Assembly: GCF_963691685.1 (NCBI RefSeq)
Contig: NZ_OY829290.1
Location: 1,860,001 to 1,924,000 of the forward strand
DNA from: Thalassovita sp.
Lineage (GTDB): Bacteria; Pseudomonadota; Alphaproteobacteria; Rhodobacterales; Rhodobacteraceae
DNA: 64,000 bases
Direction: 5' to 3'
The position numbers and the translations under genes were made by a program. The notes under the pieces were generated by a model. That model searched no databases. It was not told the DNA's origin and was given only the letters and a program-made list of their open reading frames with translations. Within the stretch, counting starts at the first letter, position 1. Each line of letters begins with the position of its first letter. Below, piece by piece: positions 18,414-25,854 of this stretch.

Positions 18414-19232
18414 TTAGTTCAGCACAACGATTTCAGAAACGCCGCCTCGGGTGACCTTGACCGTGCGCGGGGGCTGCTCAACGATCTGCGGTTCAGGGAT
18501 CAAGGTGGCAACTTCTTCCTTTGGTTCAACAACTTCGTTGTCGTCAAAGGAGCGAAGCAGGAGAGAGAGGCCGCCGCTGGCCTCCGCCGCGATGACCTGC
18601 TCGGCATCATCGGGCGAAAGCTCTAGCGTGGCGGTTTTGCCAACCAGCACAGCGCTGTCAGCGTTCGATGCCGTCCCCGATTGGTCAATTGCCAGAACGC
18701 GAACGTTCTGCAGGATTGTCTCGGTTTTCATTCTTGTACGGCAGCGAATTTCGTCTTCACAACGCGAGGTCAACAGGATGTCGACCCGGTTGTTGGGCAG
18801 GATGAACCCACCGGCGGTCTTGGCCGCGCTGACTTCAATCGCAACGGCACGCATACCGGGCGAGAGCAGCGAGGACAGATAGCCCTGGCGGGTGTCTGCA
18901 AAACTTTCAGGCAGGACGGGTTGTCCGGCAAACATATTGATGCGGGCGATGGAGCCAACCGTGGTTTCCAAAGCATCCGGCACATCATTGGACGAGACCA
19001 TGCTGGGATGCAGCGCATTGCGCGGCCATTCGATCCAGCCGATATCTTCCATCACCAGCTCAGCACCCTGATCGATAGAGCGCACAGCGGCAAGAACCTG
19101 CAAAGTGGGGGCTTCCTGTACGACCTCTGGGGCGGCAGCGGTTTCGGTTTCATCCGGCACCGACATATTCACCAGCATGGTGGCTGAGCCACCACAGACA
19201 AGCGCTGTCACAATGATTAACGATCTGAACAT
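18414..19232 (-). CDS. cpaB: Flp pilus assembly protein CpaB/RcpC
   Basis: Protein of 272 residues. One N-terminal membrane anchor or signal segment (residues 4-24) is followed by a SAF domain (about residues 47-115: VLAAVRSIDQGAELVMEDIGW and FAGQPVLPESFAD) and the conserved RAVAIEVSAAKTAGGFILPNNRVDIL stretch, shown here by its core GGFILPNNRVD. It is periplasmic and is thought to support the outer-membrane secretin of the Tad machine. It lies between cpaA and cpaE on one strand. Confidence 0.92.
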   Translation of the reverse strand: MFRSLIIVTALVCGGSATMLVNMSVPDETETAAAPEVVQEAPTLQVLAAVRSIDQGAELVMEDIGWIEWPRNALHPSMVSSNDVPDALETTVGSIARINMFAGQPVLPESFADTRQGYLSSLLSPGMRAVAIEVSAAKTAGGFILPNNRVDILLTSRCEDEIRCRTRMKTETILQNVRVLAIDQSGTASNADSAVLVGKTATLELSPDDAEQVIAAEASGGLSLLLRSFDDNEVVEPKEEVATLIPEPQIVEQPPRTVKVTRGGVSEIVVLN

Positions 19233-19278
19233 GGTTACGCCCTCGGATTGGAGGTGGAGACAGGTTGCACAGGGCGGG

Positions 19279-19806
19279 TCACGTCACCGACGTCACCCAG
19301 GGAGAAAACGGAATAAGGGCAAGGGCAGCGGCGGCGAGGGCAAATCCAACTGGGGCTCTGGCCCGCGGGGTTTGCGATTGAGGCAGCTGGCACGAGGCCT
19401 GTTCCGGGGGGAATGAGCGGCGGGCACGTGGCAAGCCAATCAACAGGAGGGCACAAAGGCCCCCGATCAGTGCGCTCAATCCCAGGAAACTGAGGATCTG
19501 AGACGCCCCAAGCCAGAGGCTGCAAACGGCGGCAAATTTACTCATGCTGCTGCCCGCAGGCTGTGGCAGCCATCCCATGGCAGAAAGCAGCAGCCCGACG
19601 AACAACACCATAGTGGCAGCGATCAGGCTGGCTGCGATCTCGTCCCGGCTCCAACCTGACCCTGCAGCGACTAGCAGATAGCCACATAGCAGGGTGAGGG
19701 TGAGGCCATTTGGGATGACCATCGTTCTGATGTCCCGGACCGCCACGATGAGGGCGATGATGGCAAATCCGGTCAAGGAAAGAAGGGATAGACCTGTGAT
19801 ATACAT
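19279..19806 (-). CDS. cpaA: Prepilin peptidase-like protein CpaA/TadV, second catalytic Asp missing
   Basis: Protein of 175 residues from the ATG at 19806, with AAGGAGG upstream. It has five or six hydrophobic segments and the A24 peptidase layout. The first catalytic Asp is Asp25 in AVRDIRTMVIPN, well conserved. The second active-site motif, normally G-x-G-D-x-K, reads AGSSMSKF (residues 84-91), with Met88 where Asp is expected; the Lys is kept. The C-terminal tail after residue 130 is longer and less hydrophobic than usual. Either it is inactive and another peptidase matures the pilin, or a nearby residue substitutes. It is 66 bases downstream of the pilin gene. Confidence 0.85.
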   Translation of the reverse strand: MYITGLSLLSLTGFAIIALIVAVRDIRTMVIPNGLTLTLLCGYLLVAAGSGWSRDEIAASLIAATMVLFVGLLLSAMGWLPQPAGSSMSKFAAVCSLWLGASQILSFLGLSALIGGLCALLLIGLPRARRSFPPEQASCQLPQSQTPRARAPVGFALAAAALALIPFSPWVTSVT

Positions 19807-19873
19807 GTCCGCCTCCTTACTGGGGTGGGGGTGACCGAACCGCCCCGGGGCATCAGATCAGGTAAGACGAAGC

Positions 19874-20050
19874 TTAGGCTTCATCCTCCGACAGCGAGTC
19901 GGAGATGGTCGTGAAAGTGGAATCCAAGTTTCCCCCGAGGGTGGTCAGGGCGGTGATGGCTACCACGGAAATCAGGCCAGCAATCAGAGCGTACTCAATT
20001 GCGGTCGCGCCGGATTCACCTTTGGTGAATTTGGTCAGGAACTTTTTCAT
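19874..20050 (-). CDS. flp: Flp family type IVb pilin
   Basis: Small 58-residue protein, read from the ATG at 20050, which has AGGAAA upstream, to TAA at 19874. It begins MKKFLTKFTKGESG, a short basic leader. The leader is followed by ATAIEYALIAGLISVV, the hydrophobic Flp helix with the conserved Glu-Tyr pair. Cleavage is expected after Gly14. The C-terminus is acidic (SDSLSEDEA). This is the major subunit of the Tad pilus used for adhesion and biofilm formation. It is the first gene of flp-cpaA-cpaB-cpaE and has a long upstream region. Confidence 0.95.
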   Translation of the reverse strand: MKKFLTKFTKGESGATAIEYALIAGLISVVAITALTTLGGNLDSTFTTISDSLSEDEA

Positions 20051-20350
20051 GGGACTTTCCTTTCAAGGTTTCCGGTACTCGTAACCGGGGGGACAAAATT
20101 TCGGTGTCGCTCTTTGGCGTACGTTTGTTACGGACGGTCCTCAGACTGGGTAGGTCCGAGACTGCTCGGGTGACCGTCCGTTGAGGATGAGAATGCGGTA
20201 AAAAACAGCGCGGCGAAATTCGGCCGGATACCCTAGGACAAAAGAGCAAAATGGCGGGATGGATGAGATGCCAAAGGTGCTATGACCCTATACTTTGGGT
20301 GGGTTATACCCTGAAAACGTCTGGATAAGAGACTGTTTTCATGAGGGAAA

Positions 20351-20364
20351 TTGATATAGATCAA
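20351..20364. promoter_or_regulatory. Perfect FNR/FnrL box upstream of flp
   Basis: The sequence is TTGAT-ATAG-ATCAA, identical to the FNR consensus TTGAT-N4-ATCAA. On the minus strand a TCTTAT hexamer lies at 20330-20325. A start near 20318-20316 would place the box centre at about -40 to -41.5, the usual class II activation distance, and would give flp a leader of about 265 bases. Confidence 0.6.
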
Positions 20365-20632
20365 CCGCTCCTGTCTGTCAAACGGCCGATTTCAGAAAAC
20401 TGTTAGACCAGCGCCGAGTCGCCGAATTGGGGCGGGGAATCACCTGGCCGGTGGTGTGGGAATCAGTTGAGGAACGCGCCGTTGTGGGAGGGGCGATCTG
20501 GCCCCTGAGGGTATCCTGATCAGGCCGGTTGTTGAGCGGTAGCGCAGGCGCAGAGGTTCCCCACGTCCATCGCCGGCCTGCAGAGGGGGCTTAGGGCAGT
20601 TCAGGCCGCAGGCTGCTGGCAGCGGGCAAGAC

Positions 20633-20663
20633 AAAAGGCGCAGAGGGGATCCCCTGCGCCTTT
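20633..20663 (-). terminator. Rho-independent terminator of tadABC
   Basis: AAAGGCGCAG and CTGCGCCTTT form a long stem around AGGGGATCCC; read on the minus strand it ends in TTTTGTCTT. It lies 75 bases after the tadC stop and separates the cpaF-tadB-tadC unit from flp. Confidence 0.82.
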
Positions 20664-20737
20664 CGACTGCTCGGCTTTTCGCCTGTTTATGAAGTGTCTT
20701 TGGGTTGACGGCGGGCTGCCTGTGGGCCGTCCGGTCC

Positions 20738-21691
20738 TTAGCCCTGGATGATCTGGATGATCGCCGGGGCGATGATGATGACAAAGAGGATCGGCAGGAA
20801 GAAGACGATCATCGGCACGGTCAGCTTCGGCGGCAGGGCGGCGGCCTTTTCCTTGGCGCGTTCCAGCCGCAGATCGCGGCTTTCCTGGGCGTGTACCCGC
20901 AGCGCGCGGCCCAGATCGGTGCCGTATTTTTCGGTCTGTTTGAGCGATCCAACCACCTGACGTACCGGATCCATTCCTGTACGTTGTACAAGGTTATCAA
21001 GCGCTTGCGAGCGGTCCTGCAAGTAGGACAGCTCCAATGCGGTGAGCGAGATTTCCTCGGCCAGTTCTTTCGACTGCATGCCAATTTCTTCGCTCAAGCG
21101 GATCAGCGCCGCATCGATACCGTAGCCGGATTCCACACAGATCAGCAGCAGGTCCAGCGCGTCCGGCCAGGCCTTCTGGATCGAGGCTTGGCGTTTGGTG
21201 ATCCGGTTGGAGACATACATCCGCGGCAGCATGAAGCCCAGGAAGGCACCACCACCGCCCAGCATGGCGACGTTCTGCAGGGTCATCTCTTTTTCAAAGA
21301 TCGTGACGCCGTAAAACAGCACAACCCCAGCCATCAAGATGGGCATCAGGATCGAGACCATCACATAGATGCCCAATGCGTTGGAGCTGCGCAGGCCCGC
21401 CATCCGCAGTTTCTTCAGGATCGCGGTGGACTGGGTGCCGGCAAGCTTGGCAAAGACGTTGGCCTGTTGCGTGGCCCGTTTGCTGTTCGCCAGCCCCATG
21501 GAGGCCATCAGCGACTTTTTCTGCTGCATGGTCTGGGTGCCGCCATGTTCAATGGCCACCTTGGCCAGACGGCGCTGCAGGTTTTCCTTTTTCAGCATGG
21601 GCATGGCCAGTCCCAGCACCACAAGGAAGCCGGCAACTGAAACCAAAAGGATCGCCATGATCTGCGGGGAGAGGAAGTCTAAAGAAATCAT
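20738..21691 (-). CDS. tadC: Tad inner-membrane platform protein TadC
   Basis: Protein of 317 residues from the ATG at 21691, with GGAGGATCAG upstream. It is a T2SSF (GspF-like) protein with membrane segments near residues 10-30, 110-150 and 290-315. The cytoplasmic domain contains WPDALDLLLICVESGYGIDAAL and the late segment RERAEKKAAALP-like ERAKEKAAALPPKL followed by VPMIVFFLPILFVIIIAP. With TadB it forms the membrane platform for pilus assembly. It is ten bases downstream of tadB and ends the unit. Confidence 0.93.
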   Translation of the reverse strand: MISLDFLSPQIMAILLVSVAGFLVVLGLAMPMLKKENLQRRLAKVAIEHGGTQTMQQKKSLMASMGLANSKRATQQANVFAKLAGTQSTAILKKLRMAGLRSSNALGIYVMVSILMPILMAGVVLFYGVTIFEKEMTLQNVAMLGGGGAFLGFMLPRMYVSNRITKRQASIQKAWPDALDLLLICVESGYGIDAALIRLSEEIGMQSKELAEEISLTALELSYLQDRSQALDNLVQRTGMDPVRQVVGSLKQTEKYGTDLGRALRVHAQESRDLRLERAKEKAAALPPKLTVPMIVFFLPILFVIIIAPAIIQIIQG

Positions 21692-21701
21692 CTGATCCTC
21701 C

Positions 21702-22706
21702 TCACACGTCGAAGTTGATCATTTTTTTCATCACCATGATGCCGGTGAACATCCACAATGCGCAGCCGCCCAGGATCAGCTGGCCCATGCTGGTGCCAGT
21801 TAAAACGGTTATATATTCGGGGCTTAGGTAGAAAAGCGCACCTGCCACAAGCATCGGCATGGAGCCAATCATGCGGCCGGACATCTTCGCCTCAGACGAC
21901 ATGGTCTTGATCTGTGCATCCAGCATCTTGCGGCCCCGCACAACCAGCGAGAGGTTGTTCAGGATCTCACTCAGCGACCCGCCGGAACGGCTCTGCACCG
22001 CCAGAACAATCGCAAAGAAGGAGGTTTCAGCCAATGGTACGCGAACCGCCAGACGGTGCGCCGCCTTTTCCAGGGGCATGCCGACGGATTGGTCGTTCAG
22101 CAGCATCTGAAACTCGGACCGCACCGGTTCTTTGGTTTCATTGGCAATGGTCTTCAGGCATTCGCTCAGCGGCAGACCGGCGCTGACACCACGCACGATG
22201 ATGTCCAACGCGGCCGGAAATTCATTGGAGAACTTCTTGAGCCGGACTTTGGTGGCGCGCACCACAAAGAAATAGGGCAGCGCAAGGCCCAGAAAGGCGG
22301 CACCGGGGGCAGCCATCATCGGGTTCAGCTGCAGGCCGATCGACAGCCCGCCAAAGGACAGGAGCGCCGTGCCCAGGCAGACCAGCACAAACTTCTTCTT
22401 GGACCAGTCCAGCCCGGCCTGTTTCAGCTGGGTCTGGAAGGTAGCGCCTTTGCCGCCTTTCCCCCCTTTGCTATCCTTCATCGCGGAACGGATTTGCCTA
22501 CGACGCAGTTCGGCGTCAACGGCATCGCTGCCCGGGGCAGGGCGGCCAGACCGGCCCCCGGCCACCCGGTTCATCCGCTTTTTCAGACGCGAGTCGCTGG
22601 CCTTTTCGCTGGATCCCAGCATCAGGGCGACCACCAGCACAAAGACTGACAGGAAGATCGCCGCCTCAAGCAGGGCTGCCTGATTGTCTTGGATAAACTC
22701 AAGCAT
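21702..22706 (-). CDS. tadB: Tad inner-membrane platform protein TadB
   Basis: Protein of 334 residues. A first membrane segment lies at residues 14-31, a pair at about 115-150, and the last two at 280-325. The T2SSF domain contains FPAALDIIVRGVSAGLPLSECL and AIVLAVQSRSGGSLSEIL, both typical of TadB. The start overlaps the end of cpaF by eight bases, so the genes are coupled. It works with TadC. Confidence 0.93.
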   Translation of the reverse strand: MLEFIQDNQAALLEAAIFLSVFVLVVALMLGSSEKASDSRLKKRMNRVAGGRSGRPAPGSDAVDAELRRRQIRSAMKDSKGGKGGKGATFQTQLKQAGLDWSKKKFVLVCLGTALLSFGGLSIGLQLNPMMAAPGAAFLGLALPYFFVVRATKVRLKKFSNEFPAALDIIVRGVSAGLPLSECLKTIANETKEPVRSEFQMLLNDQSVGMPLEKAAHRLAVRVPLAETSFFAIVLAVQSRSGGSLSEILNNLSLVVRGRKMLDAQIKTMSSEAKMSGRMIGSMPMLVAGALFYLSPEYITVLTGTSMGQLILGGCALWMFTGIMVMKKMINFDV

Positions 22707-24186
22707 GATGCATCCCCTCGTCGTTGGCCTCCGCGGCGCGCAGGGCGTTGGTCAGGTCATCGGCGCAGCCGAAATAGCGCGCGCGCTCCCAGCATTTGGG
22801 ACGGCTGATGCCGCAGCTTTCGTGGCGGCCGATGATCTTGCCGTTTTCGTCTTCGCCAAGGATCTTGTAGAGGAACAGATCCTGGGTGGTCAGAACATCC
22901 CCTTCCATGCCCAGCACTTCGGTGATGTGGGTGATCCGGCGGGAGCCATCGCGCAGGCGCTGCGCCTGCACGATGACATCGACCGAGGAAGCAATGATTT
23001 CACGCAGGGTACGGACAGGCAGTCGGGATCCCCCCATTGTAATCATTGCTTCCATACGGGACATGGCGTCCCGTGGGGTGTTCGCGTGTACGGTGCCCAT
23101 GGAACCGTCGTGACCGGTGTTCATCGCCTGCAAGAGGTCAAAGGCCTCAGGGCCACGCACCTCGCCCACGATGATCCGTTCCGGACGCATCCGCAGACAG
23201 TTTTTCACCAGATCGCGCATGGTAACCTCACCGGTGCCCTCCAGGGATGGCGGGCGGGTTTCCAGACGCACCACATGCGGCTGTTGCAGCTGCAGTTCGG
23301 CGGCGTCTTCGCAGGTCACGATCCGTTCGGTTGTCTCGATAAACCCGGCCAGACAGTTCAGCAGGGTTGTCTTGCCCGAGCCGGTGCCGCCCGAAACCAG
23401 AATGTTACACCGCACCCGGCCAATGATCTTCAGGATCTCCGCCCCTTCAGGGGTGATCGAGCCGAAGTTGACCAGATCCTCTAGCGTCAGAGAATCCTTG
23501 CGGAATTTACGAATGGTCAGCGCGGTGCCATCCACCGCCAGCGGGCCGGCGATCACGTTGACGCGGCTGCCGTCGGGCAGGCGGGCGTCACAGATCGGGC
23601 TGGATTCATCCACGCGGCGGCCCACCTGGGACACGATGCGCTGACAGACGTTCAACAACTGTCGATTGTCTTGGAACCGGATCGGGGTGCGTTCCATTTT
23701 TCCACCCACCTCGATGAAGATCGGGTCGGTGCCATTGACCATGATATCGGCAATATCATCACGTGCCAGCAGCGGTTCCAGCGGGCCGTAGCCCAGGATG
23801 TCATTGGTAATATCTGCGATCAGATTCTTCTGTTCCGATTCCGAGATAACCTCTTTCTTCACCGCCAGAATATCGGTGACGTAATTGGCAATCTCGCGGC
23901 GTTCCTCATCTTCACCCATCTGCGCCAGCTGGTTGATATCCAGCATCGAGATCAGGGTTTCCATGATCTCGCTTTTCAGTTTGTAACGGGCGCTGTCGGC
24001 TTCGGTCGGAACCGGCGACCGTTCGGCCTTGGCTTTGGGAATAACCTTGGTGTCAGGCTTTTTCGCAACCGGCTCAGGGGCGGCAGCTGCGGGTTCCGGG
24101 GCTGGGGTAGCGGCGCGAGTCGGTTCAGGTGCCGGGGCAGGACGACTGGCTTTCTTGGCGATTGGACCGGTTCTTTTGCCGAACAT
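22699..24186 (-). CDS. cpaF: Tad secretion ATPase CpaF/TadA
   Basis: Protein of 495 residues. A low-complexity Ala/Pro/Glu-rich N-terminus (residues 1-60) precedes a T2SSE ATPase. Walker A is VSGGTGSGKTTLLN, the Asp box is CEDAAELQLQQPHVVRLETR, Walker B is RIIVGEVRGPEAFD, and the His box is GHDGSMGTVHAN. The hexameric enzyme powers pilus extension. It is the first gene of the cpaF-tadB-tadC unit and is divergent from the response regulator gene. Confidence 0.95.
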   Translation of the reverse strand: MFGKRTGPIAKKASRPAPAPEPTRAATPAPEPAAAAPEPVAKKPDTKVIPKAKAERSPVPTEADSARYKLKSEIMETLISMLDINQLAQMGEDEERREIANYVTDILAVKKEVISESEQKNLIADITNDILGYGPLEPLLARDDIADIMVNGTDPIFIEVGGKMERTPIRFQDNRQLLNVCQRIVSQVGRRVDESSPICDARLPDGSRVNVIAGPLAVDGTALTIRKFRKDSLTLEDLVNFGSITPEGAEILKIIGRVRCNILVSGGTGSGKTTLLNCLAGFIETTERIVTCEDAAELQLQQPHVVRLETRPPSLEGTGEVTMRDLVKNCLRMRPERIIVGEVRGPEAFDLLQAMNTGHDGSMGTVHANTPRDAMSRMEAMITMGGSRLPVRTLREIIASSVDVIVQAQRLRDGSRRITHITEVLGMEGDVLTTQDLFLYKILGEDENGKIIGRHESCGISRPKCWERARYFGCADDLTNALRAAEANDEGMHHA

Positions 24187-24544
24187 GGGTAACCTCAGAA
24201 CTTACGTGACAACAAGCAATGGAACACAGCGCATAACAGGCGCGTCCTTCATTCTGCGCTTGTCGTCCCGGTTCCAGCAACTCATCCGGGTGGCCTAAGA
24301 AAATGCGGGAACTTCGGAGGGGCAGGCCTCAAAAAGTATGTAGGCATCTGACGAATGGACCCGGCCGTTAACCCTATGCGCGGACCACTAGGACCATCCG
24401 GCAGGTTACAGTGTGGGTGCAGAATCAATTGCGCCCCTGAACGGCCCCTGAGGTCGCCCATAAGTGGCACGCCCTAGGCCAGATGGCCCCAACCGGCCGC
24501 CTGACGGAGATGCGCAAAGAAACCAGAGCTGAACGGACAAATCG
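24187..24544. other. Divergent promoter region between cpaF and response regulator
   Basis: These 358 bases contain no credible gene. They must hold the promoters of the cpaF unit and of the regulator gene at 24545. I see no strong operator palindrome. Confidence 0.5.
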
Positions 24545-25846
24545 ATGAGCGAAACACCTTGTGGTCCTGATATGTCAGAGGACAACTGGATGTCTCCAAC
24601 CCCTGCAGCGGAGCGTGCGGGCCTGCGTGTCTTGGTCCTGAGTGATCAGGCAGACGCACGGTTGGCGGTCTCAGCCGAGGGGCCCATTTCACTGCGATTG
24701 GTACACAGCTGGGTCGATGTGACGGCTGCATTGGCGGCGGAACATGTGGATGTTCTGGCCCTGGAAAGTTTCAACGAAGCGATGATCGAAGGTGGCCAGC
24801 TGGGTGAGGCCCTGCGCCAGTCCCCCGATCTGCACATCGCTTTGGTCGCCCCGGAAATCGATATGAACCTGGCCCGTTTGGCCCTGCGCAAAGGGGTGAA
24901 CGGTATCATCCTGAACGCCGCTGAAGATGAGGTGCTGGATACCCCGCTGCGTATGGTGGCCGAGGGTAAGGTTTACATCGACAGTTCCATGGCCGGGCAG
25001 CTTTTGGGGCAGGCCGGTCCTGCAGGCAGCGCTGATCAACCGTTAATTTCGCTGACGGATACCGTGGCGCTGGTTGCGGATGATGATGAATATTTCCGCA
25101 TGGCTCTGACCACGATCCTGCTGGATAAATTTGGCTTCACCGAGGTTTATGAGGCCAGCAATCTGGAACAGGCCGAACAGATCATGAGCGGCTGCGACCG
25201 TGTGGATCTGGCCCTGTTTGATCTGCGCATGCCGGGTATGACTGGTGCCTCCTCCCTGGGACGTATCCGCCAGACGCACCCCGAAATTCGCAAAATGGCG
25301 GTGGTGTCGGCCAGTCAGGACCGTAACGATGTGCTGCAGTCCCTGGCGGCGGGCACCTATGGCTATGTCTCTAAGGCCGAGGGCATTTCTGAGCTGAAGC
25401 TGGCGCTGTCCCAGATCCTGAAGGGCCGCATTTATGCGCCTGCGCTGCTGCATGAGCCGCCAGAGCTGGATCCGCATCTGGAACCGGAAAACCCCGCTGT
25501 TGTGCTGAGTTTTGAGAACGGTGAACAGGTGCATTACGGCGCCGATGTCGAAGATCTGGCTGAGGCCGCGCGTTACGTGCCGCAGGGCCGCGAGGCGCAG
25601 GCCCCCTGTGCCGTTTCCCCCGACACCATGATCGCCAAAGAGCCGGAAGACCGTCCTGAGCTGTCGCCGCGTCAGCGCATGGTGTTGGAACTGCTGGTAC
25701 AGGGCATGTCCAACAAGGAAATCGCCCGCGAAATGAATTTGGGTATTGGCACCGTCAAAGTGCATATGACGGCGCTCTTTACCAAACTTAACGTCTCCAA
25801 CCGGACCTCTGCGGTCGCTGTCGGGGCCCCGCTGTTACAAGAGTAG
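24545..25846 (+). CDS. Response regulator with pseudo-receiver, receiver and LuxR-type HTH
   Basis: Protein of 433 residues. Residues about 27-150 look like a receiver fold without the phosphorylatable Asp (LVLSDQADARL, then VDVLALESFNEA). Residues about 175-295 form a complete receiver with the acidic pocket VADDDEY, the phosphoacceptor Asp226 in LALFDLRMPGM, and the Lys in YGYVSKAEG. Residues about 365-425 form a GerE/LuxR helix-turn-helix: LSPRQRMVLELLVQGMSNKEIA, shown by its core GMSNKEIAREMNLG and TVKVHMTALFTKL. It is probably phosphorylated by the kinase encoded next door. Its position beside cpaF makes pilus genes a plausible target, but that is inference. Confidence 0.88.
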   Translation: MSETPCGPDMSEDNWMSPTPAAERAGLRVLVLSDQADARLAVSAEGPISLRLVHSWVDVTAALAAEHVDVLALESFNEAMIEGGQLGEALRQSPDLHIALVAPEIDMNLARLALRKGVNGIILNAAEDEVLDTPLRMVAEGKVYIDSSMAGQLLGQAGPAGSADQPLISLTDTVALVADDDEYFRMALTTILLDKFGFTEVYEASNLEQAEQIMSGCDRVDLALFDLRMPGMTGASSLGRIRQTHPEIRKMAVVSASQDRNDVLQSLAAGTYGYVSKAEGISELKLALSQILKGRIYAPALLHEPPELDPHLEPENPAVVLSFENGEQVHYGADVEDLAEAARYVPQGREAQAPCAVSPDTMIAKEPEDRPELSPRQRMVLELLVQGMSNKEIAREMNLGIGTVKVHMTALFTKLNVSNRTSAVAVGAPLLQE

Positions 25847-25854
25847 TGAGTTTT

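Larger units (their letters stand above)
20051..20737. other. Intergenic region between flp and tadC
   Basis: I find no convincing gene in these 687 bases. The stretch holds an FNR-type box, a possible promoter and leader for flp on the minus strand, and the tadBC terminator. Open frames here lack ribosome sites and family features. Confidence 0.6.

Noticed and set aside
24465..24480. TGGCAC resembling the -24 element of a sigma-54 promoter
   Set aside because: The matching -12 TTGC is absent at the right spacing.
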